Source of the DNA: Lachnospiraceae bacterium
Lineage (GTDB): Bacteria; Bacillota; Clostridia; Lachnospirales; Lachnospiraceae
Direction: 5' to 3'
NCBI GenBank assembly: GCA_015057275.1
Contig: SVEO01000001.1
Span: forward strand, 1 to 64,000
DNA: 64,000 bases
A program made the translations under genes and the position numbers. Of this stretch, positions 33,394 to 41,712 are shown one piece after another; position 1 is the first letter of the stretch; each line of letters opens with the position of its first letter. The notes beneath the pieces were generated by a model. The model did no database searches and was not told the origin of the DNA. It was given only the letters and a program-made list of their open reading frames with translations.

Positions 33394-34488
33394 TCATGTT
33401 AATTCGATTTCCCGGCACCAAAATCCCAGGTTTTGCTTCTGGGCACCTGCAGAGACAAACTCAGAAAAACCGTACATCTGAGCCATCATCCGCTCCCGGT
33501 CACGGTTGCGTCCCGGCACTCCAAGTAAATATACTTCTTTTTGCTCACTTTCGTCAACACTTCTTTTGCCAAAAATAATATATTGATACCCGTAATAGCC
33601 ATGTAGGAGAAAACTGTTATTACCGTAATTCCAATACTTTTTCGGCAACAATGCCAGATTGTGCGGTTTTACCTTCAAGCATTCGACCGTGCCATTTTCT
33701 TCACGAATCAGAAATTTGGTAAAATTTTTTTCCAATTCACCCCACGGCGAGCGCTGCGGTTGCTCCTCCGCCTGTTCTTGTACTTCCCGTGAATTTTCCT
33801 GCATCTCCTGTGCCGTTTCCCCTTCAGCAGCCACCTCTGCCGTCAGTTCCATTTCATGCAAGCTTCCTTCTAACTCACTGCGTGCCAGTTCCTCCCACGC
33901 TTCCTGCAGTTCCACATCTGCAATTTCTTCAACCGCCGCCTCTGTCGCAGCAGCTTCCTGTTCCGGCGAGATAACTTCCTGCTCCGGTTCTTCTGTCTCC
34001 AAGCTGGCAACATTCACAATGGATTCCTGTTCCTCGATTTCGCCATCGTTCAGCATATTTTCCGCTGCCACAGCAATCGGCACATTTACCTTTTTCGCTC
34101 TGCGAAAGCCTTCAACAAGCACCGGTTCATCATCCCAGGCCGAGGCAAACACTGCCGGTTGCTCATCCGCAAGACTTATGTACACCCCATGCAACTCCGG
34201 CAATGTTTTTCCGTATGGGGCAAAAAAATCCATCGGCAAAATCGCGCGTATCTCACATTGATACTGCATCGCCTCACGCTCCGCAAATGGAATTCCGCGC
34301 AAAATACTTCCTTCCCGATAAAAGAAATGCGCCTGCAATTTTTCCGCTGCCACTCGCGCAGGCAGTTTCATGCGGATGCTTACCTTATATTGTTCGCCTC
34401 GACAGTCTACCTTCACAAAGCCGACATTTTTTCCGCGAACCCCCTTTTCGTATTCATATAAATATGATACAAATCGCTGATAATTCAT
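33394..34488 (-). CDS. conserved hypothetical protein with Glu-rich linker
   Basis: 364 residues, function unknown. An N-terminal globular beta-rich part (about 1-155) begins MNYQRFVSYLYEYEKG. A Glu/Ala/Gln-rich low-complexity linker (about 170-275) joins it to a C-terminal globular part rich in Tyr and Trp (KKYWNYGNNSFLLHGYYG, EVYLLGVPG). GGAGG before the ATG at 34488 selects that start over a frame to 34575. No catalytic motif is visible. It sits between a GH18 gene and tadA on the same strand. Confidence 0.8.
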   Translation of the reverse strand: MNYQRFVSYLYEYEKGVRGKNVGFVKVDCRGEQYKVSIRMKLPARVAAEKLQAHFFYREGSILRGIPFAEREAMQYQCEIRAILPMDFFAPYGKTLPELHGVYISLADEQPAVFASAWDDEPVLVEGFRRAKKVNVPIAVAAENMLNDGEIEEQESIVNVASLETEEPEQEVISPEQEAAATEAAVEEIADVELQEAWEELARSELEGSLHEMELTAEVAAEGETAQEMQENSREVQEQAEEQPQRSPWGELEKNFTKFLIREENGTVECLKVKPHNLALLPKKYWNYGNNSFLLHGYYGYQYIIFGKRSVDESEQKEVYLLGVPGRNRDRERMMAQMYGFSEFVSAGAQKQNLGFWCREIELT

Positions 34489-34576
34489 ACCTTCCTCCAA
34501 ATCCTTAAAACTTAATCGAGCGTGAATTTCTCCACGCTCAATTAAATATATGTCGGGTCGACATGAATTATTCAAT

Positions 34577-36352
34577 TTATTTTAAATATTTTCCGATGAC
34601 ATCCCAGATAGAGGAATCCTCGAGTCCTAACTTCCAACCGGCCACACCGGCAAGCTCATACTCAGAAACAAGCTTCATCTTTTCTTCCATCGATTTTTCT
34701 TCTTCCAGCCAAATTCTTACAGTGCTGTTACCACTTGTGTACTCGGCATAATACTGTCCCACATCTTCAAGCCAAATCTTTTCCGCGCCGTTCTCGCTCA
34801 CCTTATCAAGTGCGGTGCCCATAGGAACAGCCTCACTACCGATTGCATAATTGCCATTAATAGCATCTTCTACAATCGTATCGCCATCCTGCGCATACTG
34901 CTCCGACGTTTCTGTCCAGATTCTCGTGTAAAACGGTACGGCATTAATAACTTTTTCCGCCGGCACTTCTTCCAGCGTACCGGTAATACCATTTTCCACA
35001 AAGGAAAGAGATGCTACAGAACCAGCTGTCTCACTGCCTGCCATGTGCTCGTCATAGCCCATGACGATAACGTAGTCAGCTAACACACCCTGCTCGGCAC
35101 GACCGTAATATTTGTTGTAAGGCATCGGCACGTAATTATCAATTGAGAGCACGATACCGGCCTTGCGGCATTCCGCCGAAAGCTCTCGTAAAAACTGCAT
35201 GTAATCCTGGCTGATAGCCTGTGTAATCAATTCAAAATCGACATTAATACCGTCAAATCCGTAAGTTCTGGCAGAAATCATCAACTGATTAATCAAATTC
35301 TCACGTTTCGAAGTGTATGGAAGCACCTGTGAAACATAGCTCTTCCCATCGCTGTCACGAGCGAAATCGTCAATCAATGCCCAAACCTGGCATCCCAGTA
35401 CGTTGTGCGCATCATTTACATAGGTTTCGCTGGCAAGCGATGTAAAATTCCCCTTTGCATCAGACAGCGAGAACCATGTCGGCGAAATGACATTGATACC
35501 TTTCGTGCCGGACATCATGCTCAAAAGCCGCTCGTTAGCGGTCTGGTTTGTTACTTGATGCCAAACCATGCAAATCTTCTCATCACTCGTAATATTTGTA
35601 TAATTCGGCGTTTTGTATGTCCCGGCATCTGCTATGATTTCTTTTGCGCCGATTTCCTTTGTTCGGATATAGCCGCGATGACCATTCTCAGTCAGCACAT
35701 ACGACCACTCTCCGTTCTCAGATAAAATGGTAAACTTCGCGCCATTTGCAAGTTCCTCAACAACATCCGCTTTGATCGACTCGCCAGTTCGTACAACCGG
35801 ATTATTCTTGCCGTCAGCAACCGTCAAGTCATGCTTCTCGGTCCAAATCTGCACGCGTGCCGGGCCATCACCCCCGGTATACTCGGTATGGCTCATGTTT
35901 GTATAAAGCTCGGCAAACTTGATATTCACATAAACGCAATCTTCTTCATTTCGCACAATCACATACCCAGGTTCTGTCTTACTCGTGGACATAAAAGCGC
36001 CTTCGCCCTCGTTCGCCTTAATTACCTCGGTCGGTGTGGTATAAATCAAAATCTCCTCATTTACATCCCAGTAAAACTTCTGGTCAATCTCCTGCAAAAA
36101 TGCAAGTTTTACATAAAGTTCATCTTCAAAATACTTCGCTTGCACTCCGGACTGCTCTTGATTCAAATAAACTGCTACCTCATCGCTGTTTGCAGCAACG
36201 CCGTAGTATTTATATAAGTCAGCAGCTTCCTCGGACGGCTTAAACTTCTCCACAACAATGCTGACACCGGCAATTATCAAAACGACTGTCACAAACAATA
36301 CGCCTGCAAAAATCGGATTTGGTTGTTTTTTTCTTTTTCTTCTGTTTCCCAT
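34577..36352 (-). CDS. membrane-anchored GH18 glycosyl hydrolase with SH3-like domain
   Basis: 591-residue cell-surface protein: basic start, one membrane helix (about 17-38), a copper-amine-oxidase-like region, an SH3-type domain near 180-232, and a GH18 barrel near 250-590. The catalytic motif reads DGINVDFE with the acid Glu near residue 374, as in YaaH/SleL-type spore or wall N-acetylglucosaminidases where an Asn replaces the second Asp. GGGGG six bases before the ATG at 36352 decides the start. A role in peptidoglycan or spore-cortex turnover is an inference. Confidence 0.87.
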   Translation of the reverse strand: MGNRRKRKKQPNPIFAGVLFVTVVLIIAGVSIVVEKFKPSEEAADLYKYYGVAANSDEVAVYLNQEQSGVQAKYFEDELYVKLAFLQEIDQKFYWDVNEEILIYTTPTEVIKANEGEGAFMSTSKTEPGYVIVRNEEDCVYVNIKFAELYTNMSHTEYTGGDGPARVQIWTEKHDLTVADGKNNPVVRTGESIKADVVEELANGAKFTILSENGEWSYVLTENGHRGYIRTKEIGAKEIIADAGTYKTPNYTNITSDEKICMVWHQVTNQTANERLLSMMSGTKGINVISPTWFSLSDAKGNFTSLASETYVNDAHNVLGCQVWALIDDFARDSDGKSYVSQVLPYTSKRENLINQLMISARTYGFDGINVDFELITQAISQDYMQFLRELSAECRKAGIVLSIDNYVPMPYNKYYGRAEQGVLADYVIVMGYDEHMAGSETAGSVASLSFVENGITGTLEEVPAEKVINAVPFYTRIWTETSEQYAQDGDTIVEDAINGNYAIGSEAVPMGTALDKVSENGAEKIWLEDVGQYYAEYTSGNSTVRIWLEEEKSMEEKMKLVSEYELAGVAGWKLGLEDSSIWDVIGKYLK

Positions 36353-36390
36353 GATTTTCCCCCTTAGTTTCAACATGTTTATGCAAACAA

Positions 36391-36419
36391 AGTATAGCAA
36401 AACTATCGTACGTTTGCAA
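36391..36419 (-). promoter_or_regulatory. promoter of GH18 gene
   Basis: TTGCAA (36414-36419), 17-base spacer and TATACT (36391-36396) on the minus strand. Confidence 0.65.
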
Positions 36420-36440
36420 TACGAAGTGATGAAAACTTTC

Positions 36441-36472
36441 TTTGCGGCCGGCCGGTGGAAGGCCGGCGCAAA
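36441..36472. repeat. GC-rich hairpin between divergent genes
   Basis: TTGCGGCCGGCC and GGCCGGCGCAA form a stem with one bulge, flanked on both sides by copies of AAAACTTTC. It lies between the GH18 and mecA promoters in the 36353-36778 gap, which otherwise holds only those promoters and an imperfect inverted repeat (36479-36490 with 36523-36534). Confidence 0.5.
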
Positions 36473-36655
36473 ACTTTCAGGAAATCCCCGCAGCGTTCTG
36501 ACTCCATCCAAATATTATTTGTCGGGAATTTCCTTTGCTTGCCAATACTATCACAATTTGTTCTATTATTCAACCTCTTTTTATTTATGCAATATCACAT
36601 ATTGTTATTATTGTGTTGTATCTATAAATTTTTTGAAAATTCTTATTTTCCCATC

Positions 36656-36684
36656 TTTACACACAAACGCGGATTCGTTATAAT
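36656..36684 (+). promoter_or_regulatory. promoter of mecA
   Basis: TTTACA (36656-36661), 17-base spacer and TATAAT (36679-36684) on the plus strand, predicting a leader of about 88 bases. Confidence 0.75.
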
Positions 36685-36778
36685 ATCTTGCAAAGAATTT
36701 TCGAGTAATTTCTTGTGATGGTCATATACTAAATTAAAGTCATAACTCCGTAATGTCCTAATTAGAAGGGGAACTTTT

Positions 36779-37606
36779 ATGAAGATAGAAAAAATTAATG
36801 AGAATCAGATTCGTTGCACGTTAAACCGCGCGGATTTGGAGGATAGGGAAATAAAATTGAGCGAACTGGCTTACGGAACGGAAAAAGCAAAAGATTTGTT
36901 CCGCGAGATGATGCAGCAGGCATCGCACCAGTTTGGGTTTGAGGCAGATAATATTCCGCTGATGGTGGAAGCGATTCCGCTCTCGCCGGATTGCATTGTA
37001 CTCATTATTACGAAGGTGGAAGATCCTGAGGAGCTTGACAGCCGCTTCTCCAAGTTTTCACCGACGGATGATATGGAGGAGATTGATGGTTTTGACAGTA
37101 CACCGGATGATTTCTTGCCGGGTATTGATGAGATCTCCAACATGTTCCGCAATTTTAAAGATGAACTTGTTTCCAAAATTGAAGAACACACGGGTCGTAA
37201 AGTGATTGAGATTGAAGCAAAGAGCGCTCCGGCCAAGGTTGCCGAACCTGAAAAAAACGCTCCAACCGAAGAAAAAAAGGCAGATGCATTGCCGCCGAAC
37301 TTTACCAAGCTTGTGAAAATTTTCTCATTTTCCAGTTTGAAACCGCTTTGCGATGCAGCAAAGATTGTCGGTGACTTGTATCACGGTGTAAATACTTTAT
37401 ATAAAGGTGTCGGCGAACATGATGCCTCATATTATCTGCTCATTCACCCGGAGGCAGATGCGCCGGAGAATTTCAGCAAGGTATGCAATGTATTATCAGA
37501 ATTCGGCCGTACAGAAAATTCTTCTTACGCTTACGAAGCGTATTTTAAAGAGCATTGCCCGGTGTTAATCGCCGAGGATGCCCTGCAAAAACTTTCTGAG
37601 GTGTAA
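36779..37606 (+). CDS. mecA: adaptor protein MecA
   Basis: 275-residue adaptor that brings substrates to the ClpC-ClpP protease. The N-terminal substrate-binding part (MKIEKINENQIRCTL, ELAYGTEKAKDLFREMM) and the C-terminal ClpC-binding domain (FSSLKPLCDAAKIV, YYLLIHPE) are both present, joined by a charged Ala/Lys/Glu linker. It is single-gene, between a good promoter and a terminator. Confidence 0.92.
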   Translation: MKIEKINENQIRCTLNRADLEDREIKLSELAYGTEKAKDLFREMMQQASHQFGFEADNIPLMVEAIPLSPDCIVLIITKVEDPEELDSRFSKFSPTDDMEEIDGFDSTPDDFLPGIDEISNMFRNFKDELVSKIEEHTGRKVIEIEAKSAPAKVAEPEKNAPTEEKKADALPPNFTKLVKIFSFSSLKPLCDAAKIVGDLYHGVNTLYKGVGEHDASYYLLIHPEADAPENFSKVCNVLSEFGRTENSSYAYEAYFKEHCPVLIAEDALQKLSEV

Positions 37607-37607
37607 A

Positions 37608-37641
37608 AAAACCTGTGAAGAATCAAATCTTCACAGGTTTT
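37608..37641. terminator. terminator after mecA
   Basis: AAAACCTGTGAAGA (37608-37621) and TCTTCACAGGTTTT (37628-37641) form a perfect 14-bp stem between convergent genes and can serve both. Confidence 0.88.
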
Positions 37642-37654
37642 CCTATTTTAAGTA

Positions 37655-37873
37655 TTACTGCTGTTCTGACTGAATCTTTTCGTACTGCTCGTTCAAAGCG
37701 GTTTCTAATTCGTCAGCATCAATGCCATGTACGAATGCAGCCTCTTCTAAAGATTCACCCTGAGATGCCGGACAACCGATGCAGTGCATGCCTGCCATCA
37801 TCAGTACCGGAATTAATCTCGGGTCGAGTTCAATAATTTCGGAAATAAGCATATCCTTTGTTATCTTTGCCAT
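37655..37873 (-). CDS. DUF1858 domain protein
   Basis: 72-residue protein of the DUF1858 family, which occurs alone or attached to hybrid-cluster and other redox proteins. The conserved CIGCPAS motif with a Cys-x2-Cys pair is near residue 31, after the typical [16 protein letters not shown] segment. A redox or metal role is suggested for the family but unproven. A GGAGG-type site precedes it. Confidence 0.88.
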   Translation of the reverse strand: MAKITKDMLISEIIELDPRLIPVLMMAGMHCIGCPASQGESLEEAAFVHGIDADELETALNEQYEKIQSEQQ

Positions 37874-37953
37874 GTCTATAACCTCCTATATCTTCTACCG
37901 AAGTAGTATTTCTCTGCCCTGATTATAATATAAACATAGTCTGTTTTCAAGAC

Positions 37954-38667
37954 TTAGTTTGCATTTCCATATTTTTCAAGTCGTTCGCAGAGCACATAGA
38001 AGCTGTTAATCTCCTCCTCCGTGAAGTCAAGTTCTTCTTCGTCTTCGTCGAAATAGCGTCTAAAAATCGCATTATATGCATACGCCGCACAGAAAAATCC
38101 GAAGCCCATGAAGATTACAACCGTCCAAGTTAAGTATGGAATCAAAATCATCAAAAGCCCCATGCCAATGGTCGAACCGTAGAACATCAAGGCTGCCGCA
38201 ATCGCCATCTTCATATTTTTCGAAAGGAAATAAACCGTCGCCCTACCGGTGTCGATGATACCGTATTTAAATTTGGCCGTGATATAGAAAACACCCAAAA
38301 AGAACACCGCCGCAATCGCCGCAATCACAACTGCGACTGCAATACCGATGATTTTTATAATACCCGTTTCCCTTGAAAAATAAGAGAAATCCGCCATTAC
38401 CACCATCACCACAAGCAGGGCCAGAATGCCGTAAACAAGGCTGACGCCTAATCTTTTCATGACAGTCATACCGTACTCCTTAAACCAGTTTCCGCTTCGG
38501 TTTTCCGTAACCTTTAAGAAAACAGAAGCGCAGCCGACTGCTGATGGGCCAATCGTGATAATCGGTATACAGGTAAATAAAAATATCGCATTAAACACAA
38601 ACACCCACACCAGTTTCAACATAAACTGGTACAATGGATGATTCAGGTCAAAAAACTTAAAGTTCAT
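37954..38667 (-). CDS. YesL/DUF624 family membrane protein
   Basis: 237-residue protein with about five membrane helices and the family opening (NHPLYQFMLKLVWVFVFNAIFLFTC split by the first helix). YesL-like proteins often accompany carbohydrate transport genes; their function is unknown. The C-terminal tail is very acidic. Its start overlaps the end of the GNAT gene by 11 bases, so it is the last gene of the cyclophilin-HAD-GNAT operon. Confidence 0.85.
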   Translation of the reverse strand: MNFKFFDLNHPLYQFMLKLVWVFVFNAIFLFTCIPIITIGPSAVGCASVFLKVTENRSGNWFKEYGMTVMKRLGVSLVYGILALLVVMVVMADFSYFSRETGIIKIIGIAVAVVIAAIAAVFFLGVFYITAKFKYGIIDTGRATVYFLSKNMKMAIAAALMFYGSTIGMGLLMILIPYLTWTVVIFMGFGFFCAAYAYNAIFRRYFDEDEEELDFTEEEINSFYVLCERLEKYGNAN

Positions 38668-39106
38668 ACCTTCTCTCCTTCTGTCGCATTACTTCCGTCG
38701 GATGAAAGCCCAGTTTTTTTGCCAATGCAATCGATGGCAGGTTATCATCGCGAATCCACGCAAGAATGCTATTTATCTCAAGTTCTTCTTTTGCAAATGT
38801 ACAAACCGCCATACAAACTTCCTGTGCGATTCCACGCCGGCGGTAGTCTCCATGCACCATGTAGCCAAGCGCTACGCCTTCACACTCCGGCTGCAGGCCG
38901 ATTTTACCAATCAGCTTGCCGGTCGATTTTTCGAGCACCGCCCACATACCAAAGCCGTAAAAGCCGTAAATCGTGCGGATATATTCACGCAAAATCTCGC
39001 GTTCCTCTGCCGGGTCATCTGCCAGCGGCATTACCGACTGTGCATCGCTCATACTTGCATGCAGGGCATACAAATCATCCATATCCGATTCTGCAAATTC
39101 GCGCAC
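38657..39106 (-). CDS. GNAT acetyltransferase, N-terminus out of frame
   Basis: 149-residue GNAT-fold acetyltransferase (AcCoA-binding RRRGIAQEV segment; NLPSIALAKKLGF motif). The open frame begins at a GTG (39106) with no good ribosome binding site and lacks the usual first strand. Upstream in the same frame lies ILETERCIVREF, the normal GNAT beginning, but without a start codon. An ATG at 39137, overlapping the HAD stop (ATGA), would give exactly MKILETER if one A of its AAA run were absent. This indicates a one-base frameshift, a sequence error, or use of a poor internal start. Substrate unknown. Confidence 0.75.
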   Translation of the reverse strand: MREFAESDMDDLYALHASMSDAQSVMPLADDPAEEREILREYIRTIYGFYGFGMWAVLEKSTGKLIGKIGLQPECEGVALGYMVHGDYRRRGIAQEVCMAVCTFAKEELEINSILAWIRDDNLPSIALAKKLGFHPTEVMRQKERRYEL

Positions 39107-39133
39107 GATACACCGCTCTGTCTCCAGTATCTT

Positions 39134-39808
39134 TCATGGTTCTCCGAAGCTTCTGGCATGTACCATCTCTAAGAAATGGGCATCCACGCCCTCGTGCCCC
39201 TCACAAAGATAGTCAGCGGCCGATAAATCACTCGGCAAAAATGATGGATTAATAAAACCGAGGCAAGCCATGCCGGCTGCTTTCGCCGCTCGCGAACCGT
39301 TTGTGGAATCTTCAATCACAAGACACTTTTCCGGTGCTGTGCCCAGCAGCTTCGCCGCCTTTAAAAACACGTCCGGTGCCGGCTTCGGGTGTGACACCGA
39401 TTCGCCGCTCACAAGTTTATCAAAACAATCATTTAAGTCCATCTGCGCAATCACTCTTTCAATCTGTGACATTCGCGATGAGGAAGCAACCGCAAGCTTT
39501 AATCCTGCTGTTTTCAAGCGCCGTACGAGTTCTTTCGCGCCCGGCATCTCCGGATAACCGGATTCCTGCACGCGTTTTCTGATTTTCTCCTCGGTGGCGA
39601 GGTTCATCTCCTCGATGGATTGAGTAAGGCCATAGCGTTCCTTCACGCACGTCCACAAGTGCGTGTTGGTCGAGCCGATAAACTGGCTGTAAAATTCCAA
39701 ATCAAGCTCGAAACCCTGTTCCGCAATATACTCACGGTCGACCTCATAATGGAGAGGTTCGGTATCTACCAACACCCCGTCCATATCAAAAATTACCGCT
39801 TCTAACAT
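39134..39808 (-). CDS. HAD hydrolase, beta-phosphoglucomutase-like
   Basis: 224-residue HAD-superfamily phosphatase or phosphomutase. Motif I is FDMDGVLVDTEP with Asp8 and Asp10, motif II is VASSSR, the Lys motif is KPAPDVF and motif IV is VIEDSTNG. The cap region fits the beta-phosphoglucomutase/phosphatase subgroup. Its ATG shares one base with the cyclophilin stop (TAATG). Confidence 0.9.
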   Translation of the reverse strand: MLEAVIFDMDGVLVDTEPLHYEVDREYIAEQGFELDLEFYSQFIGSTNTHLWTCVKERYGLTQSIEEMNLATEEKIRKRVQESGYPEMPGAKELVRRLKTAGLKLAVASSSRMSQIERVIAQMDLNDCFDKLVSGESVSHPKPAPDVFLKAAKLLGTAPEKCLVIEDSTNGSRAAKAAGMACLGFINPSFLPSDLSAADYLCEGHEGVDAHFLEMVHARSFGEP

Positions 39809-40335
39809 TACATCTTCTCCGGCTCATCATATGTGACACCAAAAGTCTCAACCGTCACTTTCTTCATCTTCTGTTCGGCAAGCGGACGGTCACTGTAATC
39901 GGTACGGCACATTGCGATTTCGTCTACCACATCCATACCTTCGATAATCTTACCGAATGCTGCGTAGGAGCCATCCAAATGCGGTGCATTCTTGTGCATA
40001 ATGAAAAACTGGGAACCAGCGCTGTTCGGGTTCATTGCTCTCGCCATCGAAAGCACACCGGCGGTGTGTCTGAGTGAGTTGCCGAAACCGTTCGAGGAAA
40101 ATTCGCCTGCGATGCGATATCCCGGGCCGCCCATACCGCTTCCCTCCGGGCAACCGCCCTGAATCATAAAGCCGGCAATCACGCGGTGAAAAATCAGTCC
40201 ATCATAATAACCCTTATTGATTAAGCTAATAAAATTATTTACCGTATTCGGTGCAAGTGCCGGATATAATTCAGCCTTCATCACCTTACCATCTTCCATT
40301 TCAATTGTAACAATTGGATTCTGTTTTGTTTCCAT
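39808..40335 (-). CDS. cyclophilin-type peptidyl-prolyl isomerase
   Basis: 175-residue cytoplasmic protein-folding enzyme. The active-site stretch FHRVIAGFMIQGG, the SQFFIMHKNAPHLDG segment and AFGKIIEGMDVV are all present. No signal peptide. GGAGT selects the ATG at 40335 over a longer frame to 40374. First gene of a four-gene chain with overlapping stops and starts (HAD, GNAT, YesL-like). Confidence 0.93.
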   Translation of the reverse strand: METKQNPIVTIEMEDGKVMKAELYPALAPNTVNNFISLINKGYYDGLIFHRVIAGFMIQGGCPEGSGMGGPGYRIAGEFSSNGFGNSLRHTAGVLSMARAMNPNSAGSQFFIMHKNAPHLDGSYAAFGKIIEGMDVVDEIAMCRTDYSDRPLAEQKMKKVTVETFGVTYDEPEKM

Positions 40336-40437
40336 GTGTTTCCACTCCTTTTTCTTTTTACGATAGTTTAACAAATATGAACGCTTCCGTCCATGAATTT
40401 TTTATAAAATGAATATAAATTTGCTGTTTGCCGGTGT

Positions 40438-40466
40438 TTGTTCATAATTTGTTCACAAATTGTTCA
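40438..40466. repeat. three TTGTTCA direct repeats at 11-base period
   Basis: TTGTTCA occurs at 40438-40444, 40449-40455 and 40460-40466, exactly 11 bases apart, upstream of the cyclophilin gene. Helical phasing suggests cooperative regulator binding; no regulator is known. The rest of 40336-40603 shows nothing else clear. Confidence 0.5.
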
Positions 40467-40603
40467 AGATACGTTTACATCGCGCACATGATTTATTAAA
40501 GATTCACCTTTATACTATAAAATATAAAGAACGACTTTTCATTTTTTTGAAGTTGGCAGGCAGTGTCAACTTTCCTCCCTTTTTTATAATAGATACCCGA
40601 CAC

Positions 40604-40640
40604 AAAACAAAAAAGATGCATACCGCATCTTTTTTGTTTT
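40604..40640. terminator. terminator of sortase gene
   Basis: AAAACAAAAAAGATGC (40604-40619) and GCATCTTTTTTGTTTT (40625-40640) form a perfect 16-bp stem just past the sortase stop at 40645. Confidence 0.88.
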
Positions 40641-40644
40641 TTAT

Positions 40645-41565
40645 TTAGTCAATTACTTCTTCACCTCGTACTAAGTGCACAATCATTCTTTTCTTATTTT
40701 CACCGGAGCCTGAACAGGTGCTGAGAGTTAAAATCTTATCATCCACTGTAATCTCCTTTGTGTAAGTCTGAACTTTGTACATCGAACGGTCAATTGTACT
40801 CTGAAGGAAGGCTTCATATTCTTTTTCTTTTTCCTCGCTATCAAGCACCTCATACTGGAACTGATACGGACTGTCCGCCGTTTCATACGGTTCTACGATA
40901 TAAAGCGAGTAAACATAGTAACGATAATGCTGCTCACCGATGTACACATCGAAAACCGGATGTTCTTCCTGGAATGCCTGCTCTTTCATCTTGCGAAGCA
41001 CACCGAACATCGAGCCGTTATTCATATTATGTCCGTACAAAATGGAATAATTTCCTTCCAAAGCTAAAGAATTACGGTAGTCTGCAAAAATTGCTCCCGC
41101 CAGCGCATATTCGCCGGTCACGGTTGTGTGCAGATACTCATCATTATCCACCCCCTGTAAAATCGGGTAGTTGAGCTGTGTTCCGGGTAGGGATATCCAT
41201 CCGATGGCATCCTCATTCATCTTCTTCATGGCCTCGAAATTCCACACCCACTCCTGAGATCCGGAAATCGACCCTGCCTGAATTGTCGCCCCGCTCTCAT
41301 CGGTCTGCTGTTCTGCCTTCGGGACATCAACATAGAACATGTTGCTGATTTCTTTGTATGTATTGTTCGAGCGCTGATAGTCCAGGTATACTTCCGCCAA
41401 AGAATACACGCAGTAGCAAAAAATGCACACCATTACAAACAGCAGAAAGCGGCGTACGTGATTGTATACAGCGACCTGTTTTCTGCGTTCTTTCCTTTTT
41501 TCTTCTTCTACTTCGTTCAATACACCCAAAACATCGGCTTCGATTTGCTCTGTTTTCTGCGTCAT
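40645..41565 (-). CDS. class B sortase
   Basis: 306-residue membrane-anchored transpeptidase that attaches surface proteins to the cell wall. Charged cytoplasmic start, one helix (about 38-58), then a sortase B fold with catalytic His179 (LYGHNM), Cys284 (LSTCSG) and Arg293. No sortase substrate with a C-terminal sorting motif was found in the window, so its targets lie elsewhere. Confidence 0.93.
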   Translation of the reverse strand: MTQKTEQIEADVLGVLNEVEEEKRKERRKQVAVYNHVRRFLLFVMVCIFCYCVYSLAEVYLDYQRSNNTYKEISNMFYVDVPKAEQQTDESGATIQAGSISGSQEWVWNFEAMKKMNEDAIGWISLPGTQLNYPILQGVDNDEYLHTTVTGEYALAGAIFADYRNSLALEGNYSILYGHNMNNGSMFGVLRKMKEQAFQEEHPVFDVYIGEQHYRYYVYSLYIVEPYETADSPYQFQYEVLDSEEKEKEYEAFLQSTIDRSMYKVQTYTKEITVDDKILTLSTCSGSGENKKRMIVHLVRGEEVID

Positions 41566-41620
41566 TCGCTATACTCCCATCTAAAATGCGGTTCCCCGCG
41601 CCTCTAACCTCAATGAATAA

Positions 41621-41644
41621 GTGGCTGCAACTACATGCAGCCAC
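41621..41644 (-). terminator. hairpin after EF-G-like gene
   Basis: GTGGCTGCA (41621-41629) and TGCAGCCAC (41636-41644) form a perfect 9-bp stem about 70 bases past the EF-G-like stop; the tail ACTTATTC is T-poor. Confidence 0.5.
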
Positions 41645-41712
41645 TACATTTTAACATATTTCTTAGTTTATGACAACCATTAGCTTTTGCTTTTCGCAAA
41701 CCGCACCGAACA

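Noticed and set aside
36258-36683. Plus-strand frame of 141 codons before mecA
   Set aside because: It covers promoters and a hairpin, has no ribosome binding site and low-complexity AT-driven composition.
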